Below the pieces are notes generated by a model. That model saw nothing but the letters and a program-made list of their open reading frames with translations, had not been told where the DNA came from and did not search any database. Below are positions 6,306 to 14,100 of a stretch of 16,309 nt of DNA, one piece after another (the stretch's first letter is position 1; every line of letters starts with the position of its first letter). Source of the stretch: Porticoccus sp. (GTDB taxonomy: Bacteria > Pseudomonadota > Gammaproteobacteria > Pseudomonadales > Porticoccaceae); contig NYXF01000084.1 in the NCBI GenBank assembly GCA_002685455.1, forward strand, positions 1-16,309, in the 5' to 3' direction. A program made the translations under genes and the position numbers.

Positions 6306-7913
6306 CTACTTAAAAAGTAGTATTAATAATCCAATTCCAACAAGTAGTAGACTATTTTGGGGTATATTATTTGTTATCTCTACCCAATCTGAAAAGCCCA
6401 AACTAAGACCGCCTCCAATAAAAGTGAACCCTATCCAGCGATAAAAAACAAACTTTTTGGGTTCAGACTTTATTGGAACGAGTTCCTCAGATTTTTTATT
6501 ATTTTTTTGAATATTCTCTAGGTTTTGAAAAATCATCTGCGGTAATTGCGGTAATTGCTCTAGCCACTCAGGACCATATCGTTTTAATTTCTCTATCAAG
6601 GCTTTTGGTTTAAATCTATTCTTAAGCCAACGCTCAAGGAAAGGGTGAGCTGTTTCCCATAAATCTAGATCAGGATATAACTGGCGACCTAGTCCTTCAA
6701 TATTAAGTAGTGTCTTCTGGAGTAACACTAGAGATGGCTGAACTTCCATATCAAACCGTCGAGCAGTTTGAAATAGGCTAACCAAAAGATAACCGAACGA
6801 AATTTCCTTTAATGGGAGGCCAAAAATAGGTTCACACACCGATCTGATAGCTGCGGTAAAATCACCTACATTCGTTTCTTCAGGAACCCAGCCAGATAAA
6901 ATATGCAATTCTGCAACCTGCTTATAATCGCGTCGAAAAATAGCTAGTAAGTTTCTTGCCAGATAATACTGATCAGCGTCTGAAAGAGTCCCTATAATTG
7001 CACAGTCTATTGCTAAATACTTAGGCTCTTTCGGCTTGCTATAGTCAACAAAAATATTTCCTGGATGCATATCAGCATGAAAAAAATTATGCTCAAAAAC
7101 TTGCGTAAAAAATATTTCAACACCTCTTTCAGCCAAAATCTTAAAATCAACATCATGTTTTCTTAATGTAGCTATATCGGTTACAGGTGCAGCGTAAATT
7201 TGCTCCATGACCATAACCTTTTGATTGGTGTGCTTCCAATAAATATTAGGGACATAGAGCATTGAAGAGTCTTGGAAGTTACGTCTGAGCATGGAAGCAT
7301 TAGCCGCTTCTCTTTGTAAATTTAATTCATCAAAAATTGTTATTTTATAGTCACTTACTATTTCTGTAAGCTTCATTCTTCGCCCATCCAAAGTATTATT
7401 TTCTAACCATTTAGCTATAGAAAGCATTAGTTCAATATCTTGTTCTATAATGCGTTCAATGCCAGGCCTAATAACTTTCACTACTACTTTTTCACCATTT
7501 GGTAGTACCGCAGAATGGACCTGCGCGACTGATGCCGATGCTAGAGGCTGACGGTCAAAGCTTAAGAAGAGATCATTGATTTTTTTACCAAGCGCTTCTT
7601 CGACAATATTTATGAATTCGTTATTATCAAAAGGAGGAACATTATCTTGAAGCCTGCTTAGTTCGCTACAAATATCGGGGGGAATTAAGTCTGGTCTCGT
7701 AGAAAGAAGCTGACCAAATTTTACAAATATAGGACCGAGCCCCTCGAGGGCATATCTAAGACGTTCTCCTCTATTCTTTTGTATTTTAGGAAAAATTTTT
7801 GTAAATAATAGAGGTAATCTTAGCTTCAAGGGAAGCTTGGCTCTATTGATGAAAGTATCAAGACGATAACGAATACAAAAGCCAATAATTGTGGTTAAAC
7901 GATTAATTTTCAT
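6306..7913 (-). CDS. ubiB: Ubiquinone biosynthesis protein UbiB (atypical kinase/ATPase)
   Basis: UbiB is a membrane-anchored member of the ABC1/ADCK atypical kinase family whose ATPase activity supports assembly of the ubiquinone synthesis complex and coenzyme Q availability. Family marks in the 535 residues are KFGQ at 65-68 with STRPDLIPPDI following, the alanine-rich nucleotide loop ASASVAQVH at 125-133 in place of a glycine loop, lysine 146, HADMHPGN at 279-286 with D281, and IDCAIIG at 302-308 carrying the metal-binding aspartate D303. Two C-terminal hydrophobic segments (about 495-510 and 518-534) give membrane attachment. Length and order match E. coli UbiB closely. It starts 11 bp after ubiJ, with an AAGAG site before the ATG. 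Confidence 0.97.
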   Translation of the reverse strand: MKINRLTTIIGFCIRYRLDTFINRAKLPLKLRLPLLFTKIFPKIQKNRGERLRYALEGLGPIFVKFGQLLSTRPDLIPPDICSELSRLQDNVPPFDNNEFINIVEEALGKKINDLFLSFDRQPLASASVAQVHSAVLPNGEKVVVKVIRPGIERIIEQDIELMLSIAKWLENNTLDGRRMKLTEIVSDYKITIFDELNLQREAANASMLRRNFQDSSMLYVPNIYWKHTNQKVMVMEQIYAAPVTDIATLRKHDVDFKILAERGVEIFFTQVFEHNFFHADMHPGNIFVDYSKPKEPKYLAIDCAIIGTLSDADQYYLARNLLAIFRRDYKQVAELHILSGWVPEETNVGDFTAAIRSVCEPIFGLPLKEISFGYLLVSLFQTARRFDMEVQPSLVLLQKTLLNIEGLGRQLYPDLDLWETAHPFLERWLKNRFKPKALIEKLKRYGPEWLEQLPQLPQMIFQNLENIQKNNKKSEELVPIKSEPKKFVFYRWIGFTFIGGGLSLGFSDWVEITNNIPQNSLLLVGIGLLILLFK

Positions 7914-7924
7914 TGCTCTTCAAT

Positions 7925-8611
7925 TCACCCCTTTTTAGTTCTGGGCACTAACTTTGTTTGAGCTAAATTTTTAAGTTTAGCTGCAAGCCTATCAACTCGC
8001 ATACCAATGCGTTCAACTTCATTTTGTAATTTTTTTATGGCATCACCAAAACCATCAGCTTGAATAGAATTTGGTATTACTTTGATTTCTTCTTGTGCAA
8101 ACTCAATAGCTGATAGGGTTGTTTGTTTTAATATCTTTTTTTTCCATTGATGAGACGATCTGAGCGATTTTGCGACTGCATATGCAGGAATATCACCAAT
8201 TATATCAGCAAGCGCCGCTTCCCAATCAATATCTAAATTTTTAAATAGTTTTTGAAGCTGTCTTAACATTTCTTGATCACCAGAAACATTTATACCAGAA
8301 TCGAAAAATGATACCTGTTCATCTATATTGATATACAGTGACGTAAAAGATAAACCAGTCCCCTTCAGTTTGAGATCAGCAGGATTTTTATGTTGCTTTT
8401 TTAACTGAATTGATCCGGTTTTAAATAAAATATATATAGATAAGTTTGGTGTCGTACACTCTATCTTAAGTATTTTCCCGATCAGGTTAGTAAAGCAAGA
8501 GCGAGTAGACGGGTCATAATCCATCGCCTTATTTATTAGAGACTCAAGTGCTTTTATTTCAGGATCTTTATCGCGCTTAGAGAAATTTTTTTTTATGAAA
8601 TTTAGGATCAA
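7925..8611 (-). CDS. ubiJ: Ubiquinone biosynthesis accessory factor UbiJ (SCP2 domain)
   Basis: UbiJ is a soluble lipid-binding factor that, with UbiK, organises the cytosolic Ubi complex and presents polyprenyl intermediates. The 228-residue protein has an SCP2-like N-terminal half (about 35-150) with [12 protein letters not shown] and the conserved [19 protein letters not shown] stretch. A C-terminal predicted coiled coil follows (about 190-220, [21 protein letters not shown]). Its place between ubiE and ubiB is the usual one. The start codon is TTG, and it overlaps the ubiE stop in TTGA (8611-8608). The next in-frame methionine is residue 30, too late, so the TTG is likely real and translation is coupled to ubiE. 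Confidence 0.9.
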   Translation of the reverse strand: MILNFIKKNFSKRDKDPEIKALESLINKAMDYDPSTRSCFTNLIGKILKIECTTPNLSIYILFKTGSIQLKKQHKNPADLKLKGTGLSFTSLYINIDEQVSFFDSGINVSGDQEMLRQLQKLFKNLDIDWEAALADIIGDIPAYAVAKSLRSSHQWKKKILKQTTLSAIEFAQEEIKVIPNSIQADGFGDAIKKLQNEVERIGMRVDRLAAKLKNLAQTKLVPRTKKG

Positions 8612-9357
8612 GTTTTAAAACCTCTGTGCAGACAAACAATTCCACCAGTCATATTATAGTATTCTGTATCTGAGAAATTGGCTTGAACCATCATATTTTT
8701 TAAAGTAGTTTGATCTGGATGCATACGAATTGATTCAGCTAAATATTGATAACTTTGTGAATCATTCGCAACAAATTTCCCAATTTTTGGAAGCAGCTTG
8801 AATGAATAGAAATCGTACGTTTTTTTGAGAAATGCACTCGATGGTTCGGAGAATTCTAATATTAATAGCCTGCCGCCAGACTTGAGAATTCTGTACATTG
8901 ACCTTAAAGCCATTTCTTTATCAGTCACATTTCTTAAGCCAAAAGCAATAGTTATACAATCAAATGTATTATCCGGAAATGGTAAATTTTGAGCATCACC
9001 AAGTGTATAAAAAACTTCATTTGAGCAGGCTGCATCAATTAATTTATCCCGACCAATTTTCAACATAGATTCATTTATATCTAATAAAACAACCTTACCT
9101 TTCTCACCTACTATTTTTGAAAATTTGAGTGTAAGATCACCTGTTCCACCTGCTACATCTAAGACTGACTGACCGGCCCTTACCCCTGAAAGATTTACAG
9201 CGTAACGCTTCCATAACCTATGAATACCAACAGACATTAGATCATTCATCAGATCATATTTTCCAGCGACTGAGCGGAATACATCAGCTACTTTGGTTGC
9301 TTTTTCTTCAACAGGAACTTGCTCAAAGCCAAAATGTGTTGTTTTATTATCTTCCAT
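8608..9357 (-). CDS. ubiE: Ubiquinone/menaquinone C-methyltransferase UbiE
   Basis: SAM-dependent C-methyltransferase acting on the benzoquinol (and, in menaquinone makers, demethylmenaquinol) ring. From the ATG at 9357 the 249-residue protein reads [14 protein letters not shown], lining up with E. coli UbiE. It has [19 protein letters not shown], the SAM-binding [31 protein letters not shown] with [19 protein letters not shown] and ESIRMHPDQ. The frame is open to a GTG at 9399, but that extension overlaps the promoter at 9391-9419 and aligns with nothing, so I reject it. The chosen ATG has no clear ribosome-binding site and a short leader of roughly 25 nt. First gene of the ubi-his-tat run. 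Confidence 0.96.
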   Translation of the reverse strand: MEDNKTTHFGFEQVPVEEKATKVADVFRSVAGKYDLMNDLMSVGIHRLWKRYAVNLSGVRAGQSVLDVAGGTGDLTLKFSKIVGEKGKVVLLDINESMLKIGRDKLIDAACSNEVFYTLGDAQNLPFPDNTFDCITIAFGLRNVTDKEMALRSMYRILKSGGRLLILEFSEPSSAFLKKTYDFYSFKLLPKIGKFVANDSQSYQYLAESIRMHPDQTTLKNMMVQANFSDTEYYNMTGGIVCLHRGFKT

Positions 9358-9390
9358 TATAAAATATATGTTTGTTCTTAATAAATAACC

Positions 9391-9419
9391 ATTATACACC
9401 TCTGAGTCTCGAGTGTCCT
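9391..9419 (-). promoter_or_regulatory. Sigma-70 promoter of the ubiE-ubiJ-ubiB-hisIE-tatABC run
   Basis: On the minus strand AGGACA (4 of 6, at 9419-9414) and a perfect TATAAT (9396-9391) are separated by 17 bp. The start point falls near 9384, about 26 nt before the ubiE ATG. This is the best promoter seen in front of the eight-gene run; internal gaps are small. Confidence 0.6.
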
Positions 9420-9425
9420 TGAGGT

Positions 9426-9459
9426 TTTAGTTATCGATTTAGTTATCATTTAACGATAA
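9426..9459. repeat. Direct and inverted repeats between ubiE and the lipoprotein gene
   Basis: The 10-bp sequence TTTAGTTATC occurs at 9426-9435 and again at 9438-9447, a 12-bp period. TTATCG at 9431-9436 is mirrored by CGATAA at 9454-9459. The cluster lies between two divergent promoters, upstream of the ubiE -35 and of the lipoprotein -10, so it could be an operator. No known regulator is recognised. Confidence 0.5.
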
Positions 9460-9508
9460 ATTAAAACTTACCGTTTTTTTTCAAATAATTTCTATTGATT
9501 CGATATCG

Positions 9509-9514
9509 TATAAT
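9509..9514 (+). promoter_or_regulatory. -10 box of the lipoprotein gene promoter
   Basis: A perfect TATAAT on the plus strand with no good -35 at the proper distance (TAATTT at 9486-9491). The leader to the ATG at 9585 would be about 65 nt. A weak -35 may mean activator dependence, perhaps through the repeats at 9426-9459. Confidence 0.4.
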
Positions 9515-9584
9515 GCTTACTAAAATGGTATGTTACTATAAAAAACTAGATAGTAGATTTAGGAAAATAAAGGATACCCAAAAA

Positions 9585-10634
9585 ATGCGCTTAATTACTA
9601 TATCTATAATTATTTTTTTGATGTCTGCATGCACAACTATAAAAGAATCAGAGTATTTAGCTCCATTCATAAAGGAAAAGTCATCCATTTCCCTTCCTCC
9701 TTCAAAAGATATAGAAGTATCCGGTCAAAAAAATACCATTAGGAGTGAAAATCGTGCTGTAGTTCCCTACTTCGAGATAATTTTTTATAACAAGAATAAT
9801 CCTGTGCACACTAAGGTTGGCGAAGATAAAGAAGTGGTAAAATCAAAAATATCTAGGTTATCTAATGATTTAATGCAAAAGATTACAGATAAAGTTTACG
9901 AAGATTTTATATTAGAAATGAAAAAACAGGGTATCGAGATACTTCCAACCGAATCTTTAGATAGCTCGCCAACTTATACCAGCTTTTCAAACTCGGGTTT
10001 AATTGAGCTAGAGGAAACATTATATGGCCCAGCTGCTACATCGGTATCACCGACAGGGATGAAATCGTCTGATTTGGATGCGACCAGAGGAAAGCAAATA
10101 AAAAAAATTATGGATGAGATGAATGCTTCGGTTATGAACATAACCTTTTATGTTAGCCATATTGATAAAAAAATTAATCCCAGATCAACATCTCCATATA
10201 GTATAGATGTAGAACAAAAAATTTCAGTTGTTAAGGGGTCTCGTATGCAATTTTTTGGATTGCAAGCCACTAAATGCGAGGGGTACTGTGAAAGCTCTGT
10301 TGTGAATGTAAAGTTAGGGAAATCTATCAAAAGAAATACGAAAGTTGGGATACTTAAAAGAGCTACTGCAAAGTCAATTGTTAAACAAAAAGAAATAAAA
10401 CGAGAAACAAGGCCTAGTGAATCGAATTTAAAATCCCAAGCTGCTAATCTCGGAGAAAAGGCTATGGATTGGATTTCAAGCCTATCAGAAAAAAATGAAG
10501 ACTTACGCGCATATGAGCTCCGTATTGATCCAGTAAAGTATGAAAAAGTTGTTGGGGAGCTTTTGAGAGATACCACAGAAAAATTAGTTAGGGAGATAAC
10601 CTTCGCTGATCAAGAAGAAGTACTGAGCGAATAG
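9585..10634 (+). CDS. Predicted lipoprotein of unknown function
   Basis: Not recognised as a named family. From the ATG at 9585 the 349-residue product begins MRLITISIIIFLMSACTT, a lipoprotein signal peptide with C16 as the lipidated residue (the methionine at -3 is unusual). Serine at +2/+3 is absent, with T-T instead, which does not signal inner-membrane retention. The mature part is polar. A segment near 88-120 reads SRLSNDLMQKITDKVYEDF and EMKKQGIEILP, resembling lipoproteins with a helix followed by a strand. A cysteine pair, CEGYC at 231-235, could form a disulfide. The C-terminal 100 residues are lysine/glutamate rich and end in DTTEKLVREITFADQEEVLSE. The open frame extends to a TTG at 9495, but AGGA at 9571-9574 and the signal peptide fix the ATG. 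It is divergent from ubiE and converges on the GFA gene with a 20-bp gap. Confidence 0.75.
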   Translation: MRLITISIIIFLMSACTTIKESEYLAPFIKEKSSISLPPSKDIEVSGQKNTIRSENRAVVPYFEIIFYNKNNPVHTKVGEDKEVVKSKISRLSNDLMQKITDKVYEDFILEMKKQGIEILPTESLDSSPTYTSFSNSGLIELEETLYGPAATSVSPTGMKSSDLDATRGKQIKKIMDEMNASVMNITFYVSHIDKKINPRSTSPYSIDVEQKISVVKGSRMQFFGLQATKCEGYCESSVVNVKLGKSIKRNTKVGILKRATAKSIVKQKEIKRETRPSESNLKSQAANLGEKAMDWISSLSEKNEDLRAYELRIDPVKYEKVVGELLRDTTEKLVREITFADQEEVLSE

Positions 10635-10654
10635 AAAATACTTAACTATAGCAA

Positions 10655-11071
10655 TTATTTTATGGGTAACTTGTCGTGTTTTACAAGATCGCTTGAATGT
10701 TTAAACCATGATGCTTTGGAGTCCCAAAAAATATTTTGTGATGGGGCTATTGTTGTACCAGTATCGATTGTGCCTGCAGGTACTACGATAGCCTTATTTG
10801 TTTTAGCTTGCCACGGTAAAGAGGAACCACAATTTTTGCAAAAGGATGTGGCAAAGTGCTTGGTTTCTTTGGGTTCAAATCTTACAACTAAGTGACTGCC
10901 TGAAATCCATCTGAAATGGTCTATAGCAATCAATATATTAGAAGCAAAAGCACTGCCCGTAAATTTTCTGCATCTACTGCAGTGACAGTATTGAAAAATT
11001 CCTAAATTGCCAGAAAATTCATAAGCCACTTTTCCGCAGAGGCATGAACCAGCAGTTACTTTATTTTTCAT
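10655..11071 (-). CDS. GFA-family zinc protein (glutathione-dependent formaldehyde-activating enzyme-like)
   Basis: Small cysteine-rich GFA/CENP-V-family protein, 138 residues. Zinc ligands are visible in the family pattern: C10-x-C12, C29-x-C31-x-x-C34 (QYCHCSRCRKFTGSAF) and C78-x-x-C81 (SFCKNCGSSLPW). The VPAGTID segment near 97-103 and an IFWDSKASWF segment near 112-121 follow, as is usual. The founding member was reported to add glutathione to formaldehyde, but most homologues have no proven substrate, so the reaction here is unknown. The frame is open to 11164, but GAGG at 11081-11078, 6 nt before the ATG at 11071, and the family alignment favour the short form. It then overlaps the glutaredoxin gene by 11 bp, suggesting coupled translation. 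Confidence 0.85.
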   Translation of the reverse strand: MKNKVTAGSCLCGKVAYEFSGNLGIFQYCHCSRCRKFTGSAFASNILIAIDHFRWISGSHLVVRFEPKETKHFATSFCKNCGSSLPWQAKTNKAIVVPAGTIDTGTTIAPSQNIFWDSKASWFKHSSDLVKHDKLPIK

Positions 11072-11450
11072 TATTGGCCTCATAGGCTTCGGGTGTTTGA
11101 GACTTAAGAAAACTGATAATGGCTGATGATTCATACATCCAGATTGTGTCTTTACTATTTTCATGGATTCTAAGGCAAGGAACCTTGAGTTTCCCTCCGC
11201 CTTGCACTAGATCTTGCATTCCAATTTCAGAATCTCTTGGGTCTATAAGATTTATAGATAAATTGTATTTTTTCATGACTCTACGGACTTTCACACAAAA
11301 AGGACAGGCAGGGTAGTGATATAAAGTAAAACTAGCAAATTTTTTATCTATCTCATTTTGCAAAATAGAATTCCTCATTATTGATTTCGGTGAAAAAATC
11401 CAGTTAAGTGATAATATAAAAACCCCTAAAATCCATCTGATAACAGCCAT
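11061..11450 (-). CDS. Membrane-anchored glutaredoxin-like protein
   Basis: A 129-residue protein with one N-terminal hydrophobic segment (about 3-19, VIRWILGVFILSLNWIF) and a glutaredoxin/GST-N-type thioredoxin fold. The dithiol site is C49-P-F-C52 in TLYHYPACPFCVKV. The cis-proline is P91 in KVPCLRI, with an additional cysteine C92 directly after it, and YESSAIISFL near 106-115 closes the fold. It probably reduces disulfides or mixed glutathione disulfides at the inner membrane; which face it occupies is not clear from flanking charges. GAGG before the ATG is well placed. The gene follows DUF971 by 59 bp and overlaps the GFA gene by 11 bp. Confidence 0.85.
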   Translation of the reverse strand: MAVIRWILGVFILSLNWIFSPKSIMRNSILQNEIDKKFASFTLYHYPACPFCVKVRRVMKKYNLSINLIDPRDSEIGMQDLVQGGGKLKVPCLRIHENSKDTIWMYESSAIISFLKSQTPEAYEANNEK

Positions 11451-11509
11451 AATAACCTCTATTTTAATAATAGTTTTCTACATACAGTTACGGAAAGTTT
11501 ATAGATAAT

Positions 11510-11902
11510 TTAAACAAGCCTTATAGTCCGACGATTTGGATCGCGATATTTCCCAGTATTATTTAATGCATCTAGGTAGTTGTTCCAATAAGAATCGTAA
11601 TTAACAGCAAGATTGTATAGAAAATTCCAACTATATATACCGCTGTTATGAGTATCACTGAAAGTAAGTCTTACTGCATAATTACCGATAGATTCAACAG
11701 CAGTAATTTTTACAAATTTCTTACCATCCTGAAGGATGCCTTGTCCTTTGCCATGACCTTTGACTTCTGCGCTAGGTGAATTTACGCGGAGGTATTCACC
11801 AGACAAAAGGAAACTGCCAATTTTTTCATAATTTAAATATAAACTCCCTTCTTTTTTATTAAGTTTAATTTCTTTTGGTACCACTTTTTCCACCATTTTC
11901 AA
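11510..11902 (-). CDS. DUF971 / gamma-butyrobetaine hydroxylase-like N-terminal domain protein
   Basis: A 130-residue DUF971 protein (GBBH-like N-terminal domain). Typical features are PKEIKLNKKEGSLYLNYE at the start, LLSGEYLRVNSPSAEVKGHG near 32-51, then V-x-I-T-A-V-E-S-I-G-N-Y-A-V-R-L-T-F-S-D-T-H-N-S-G-I-Y-S-W around 64-92, and a Y-W-N-N-Y-L-D-A-L tail. This domain occurs alone next to hslU in many proteobacteria and as a domain in carnitine-synthesis hydroxylases and some iron-sulfur carrier proteins. Its function as a free-standing protein is not established. It lies 29 bp after hslU, in the position known from Pseudomonas. Confidence 0.88.
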   Translation of the reverse strand: MKMVEKVVPKEIKLNKKEGSLYLNYEKIGSFLLSGEYLRVNSPSAEVKGHGKGQGILQDGKKFVKITAVESIGNYAVRLTFSDTHNSGIYSWNFLYNLAVNYDSYWNNYLDALNNTGKYRDPNRRTIRLV

Positions 11903-11931
11903 TATGATTTATTTCTAAAATCAAATTTTAA

Positions 11932-13257
11932 TCACAAGATAAACCTTGATAGATCGTCATCTTGCGATATGTGGTTTAACTGCTTATTTACATATTCTAG
12001 ATTAATATCAATACTTTTCCCTTCTTCCGCAAGATCAGAGGCATTAAAAGAAATCTCTTCAAGTAGTTTTTCCATTATGGTATGTAGTCTTCGTGCGCCA
12101 ATATTTTCTGTACGCTCATTAATTTCGTAAGCAATTTCGGCAATACGCCTAACGCCATCGGAATGAAAAACTACATTAAGACCCTCTGTCTCGAGTAACT
12201 TATGATATTGCTCTGTGAGAGAAGCTCTGGGCTCTGTAAGAATTTTTTCAAAGTCTTTACTGGTGAGTGAATTGAGCTCAACTCTTATTGGTAGTCTACC
12301 TTGCATTTCTGGAATTAAATCTGATGGCTTTGACAAGTGAAACGCACCAGAAGCAATAAATAAAATATGATCTGTTTTTATCATTCCGTATTTAGTCGTT
12401 ACAGTACAACCTTCGATCAAGGGTAAAAGATCCCGCTGTACACCCTCTCGAGAGACGTCAGCACCAGTATTTGGACTACTCTTCGCAACTTTATCAATTT
12501 CATCGATAAAAACGATTCCATTTTCTTCGGCAGACTCTACTGCTCGAACTTTGAGCTCTTCTTCATTGATAAGTTTGGAGGCTTCTTCTTCTGTAAGTCT
12601 CGCCATAGCCTGAGCTACTGTCATTCTGAGTTTATTTTTTTTATTTTTTTCAATAGACGAGAACATATTTTGTAACTGATTTGTCATTTCCTCCATACCA
12701 GGAGGAGCCATGATTTCAAAACCCGGTGTAACACTGCTAACATCAATTTCTATTTCTTTATCATCCAAAAGATTTTCGCGGAGTTTTTTTCGCATAAGCT
12801 GGCGGCTAGAAGATTCATTCTGATCTGTTGAATCACTCTTTAACGGTGGCAATAATGCGTCTAGAATTCTTTCTTCAGCATTATCCGCAGCTCTATGTTT
12901 AGCTTTATGGATTTCCTGGCCGCGTAATTTTTTTATTGAAACCTCGACTAAATCACGAATGATTGACTCTACATCTTTTCCAACATAACCAACCTCAGTG
13001 AACTTCGTTGCCTCAACTTTTACGAATGGTGCATTAGCTAATTTAGCTAATCTTCTTGCTATTTCAGTTTTACCTACACCAGTTGGACCAATCATAAGTA
13101 TATTTTTTGGTGTAACCTCGGATCGTAAATCTCTGTCTAGATTCATACGTCGCCATCGATTTCTCAGGGCAATTGCAACAGATCGCTTAGCTGTTTGTTG
13201 GCCTATGATATGGGTATCTAATTCGTGAACAATTTCACGAGGTGTCATATTGGACAT
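11932..13257 (-). CDS. hslU: ATP-dependent protease ATPase subunit HslU
   Basis: HslU is the AAA+ unfoldase ring that feeds substrates into the HslV peptidase. In the 441 residues: [17 protein letters not shown] at the start, Walker A GPTGVGKT at 57-64, the pore motif GYVG at 90-93, a charged intermediate (I) domain around 110-235, Walker B IVFIDEID at 248-255, the sensor ASGAFH at 302-307, the arginine finger around R321 (MQGRLPIR) and sensor 2 GARR at 387-390. The C-terminus DLSRFIL is the tail that inserts into HslV. Length is standard. GAGG lies 10 nt before the ATG. It is 37 bp after hslV, from the same heat-shock transcript. Confidence 0.97.
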   Translation of the reverse strand: MSNMTPREIVHELDTHIIGQQTAKRSVAIALRNRWRRMNLDRDLRSEVTPKNILMIGPTGVGKTEIARRLAKLANAPFVKVEATKFTEVGYVGKDVESIIRDLVEVSIKKLRGQEIHKAKHRAADNAEERILDALLPPLKSDSTDQNESSSRQLMRKKLRENLLDDKEIEIDVSSVTPGFEIMAPPGMEEMTNQLQNMFSSIEKNKKNKLRMTVAQAMARLTEEEASKLINEEELKVRAVESAEENGIVFIDEIDKVAKSSPNTGADVSREGVQRDLLPLIEGCTVTTKYGMIKTDHILFIASGAFHLSKPSDLIPEMQGRLPIRVELNSLTSKDFEKILTEPRASLTEQYHKLLETEGLNVVFHSDGVRRIAEIAYEINERTENIGARRLHTIMEKLLEEISFNASDLAEEGKSIDINLEYVNKQLNHISQDDDLSRFIL

Positions 13258-13294
13258 AATGATAAAGCCTCATAAGGGTATAATTTTTAAAAAG

Positions 13295-13843
13295 TTAATT
13301 TTTGTTGAAATCTAATACTTCTATCGTACGATTATGATTCGTATAGATACAAATATCACCAGCAATCTCAAGGCTTTTTTCTACGATAGATTTTGCATCA
13401 AGATCAGTATTCTCGATCAATCCTTTAGCCCCTGCTTGTGCAAATGGTCCGCCTGAACCGATGGCTATCAAATCATCCTCAGGTTGAATCACATCCCCAT
13501 TACCCGTAATTATTAGAGATGCATCCTTATTTGCAACTGCGAGTAGAGCTTCCAATTTTCTTAAAATACGATCTGATCTCCAGTCTTTAGCTAGCTCAAC
13601 AGCTGCGCGAGTTAAATTTCCTTCATGTTGTTCAAGCTTAACTTCAAATCGTTCAAAGAGAGTGAAAGCATCAGCAGTACCTCCAGCAAAACCAGCAATT
13701 ACCTCGTCATTAAAGAGTCGCCTAACTTTCTTGGCATTACCTTTCATAACTGTATTTCCAAAAGTCACTTGACCATCGCCACCTATAACCACTTTGCCGT
13801 TTCGACGTACCGATAGGATTGTAGTTCCGTGATATTGCTCCAA
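13295..13843 (-). CDS. hslV: ATP-dependent protease subunit HslV
   Basis: HslV is the proteasome-like threonine peptidase of the HslVU complex. The 182-residue protein reads [90 protein letters not shown] and [10 protein letters not shown], following E. coli HslV closely. The catalytic threonine is T7, preceded by MEQYHG, which must be removed for activity. E. coli has only the initiator methionine there; similar hexapeptide leaders occur in other proteobacteria such as Neisseria and Legionella. The start codon is TTG, supported by AGGAG at 13854-13850, 6 nt away. It is transcribed from the heat-shock-type promoter at 13911-13935. Confidence 0.97.
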   Translation of the reverse strand: MEQYHGTTILSVRRNGKVVIGGDGQVTFGNTVMKGNAKKVRRLFNDEVIAGFAGGTADAFTLFERFEVKLEQHEGNLTRAAVELAKDWRSDRILRKLEALLAVANKDASLIITGNGDVIQPEDDLIAIGSGGPFAQAGAKGLIENTDLDAKSIVEKSLEIAGDICIYTNHNRTIEVLDFNKN

Positions 13844-13910
13844 GAGTTTCTCCTTTAATGAATTTATGTTTAAGTTATAAATGATAATTCTTACACTATT
13901 ATAGTTATTA

Positions 13911-13935
13911 ATGGGGTGGAATCCTCCAAATTCAA
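13911..13935 (-). promoter_or_regulatory. Sigma-32-type heat-shock promoter of hslVU
   Basis: On the minus strand TTGAA (13935-13931), a 14-bp spacer, then CCCCAT followed by TA (13916-13911 and beyond) fit the sigma-32 pattern CTTGAA-N13-15-CCCCATnT. The start would be near 13903, giving a 60-nt leader. A TATAAT at 13903-13898 overlaps the start point but has no matching -35. HslVU is a known heat-shock operon, so site and gene agree. Confidence 0.75.
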
Positions 13936-13948
13936 TACAAAAATGTAT
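13935..13948. repeat. Inverted repeat next to the hslV promoter
   Basis: ATACA, four A, TGTAT forms a 14-bp inverted repeat that touches the -35 of the hslV promoter. It could bind a regulator or be chance in AT-rich DNA. The rest of 13949-14100 is A/T rich with short ATAAAT repeats near 13981-13998 and no clear rightward promoter. Confidence 0.3.
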
Positions 13949-14100
13949 ATGTAGTTATTATCACCCCAGCCGTAATGACATAAAATATAAATATAAATGG
14001 TTATTTTACTGGAAAGTATCAATCTATTTGGTAATGTAGACAGTATGACTAGAAATGATCGATTAGTTGAAATGAACTTTTGCCTAATAATGAAGCTTTA

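Noticed and set aside
9358..9399. N-terminal extension of UbiE to the GTG at 9399
   Set aside because: The extension contains the TATAAT of the gene's own promoter and does not match UbiE homologues.
9495..9584. N-terminal extension of the lipoprotein to the TTG at 9495
   Set aside because: It would bury the lipoprotein signal peptide inside the protein, and the AGGA site is placed for the ATG at 9585.
10148..10576. 142-codon minus-strand open frame inside the lipoprotein gene
   Set aside because: The sense frame has a signal peptide and ribosome-binding site; the antisense frame has neither and looks like a mirror of low-complexity K/E codons.
11072..11164. N-terminal extension of the GFA protein to 11164
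   Set aside because: The added residues lie inside the glutaredoxin coding region, do not match the family, and GAGG is placed for the ATG at 11071.
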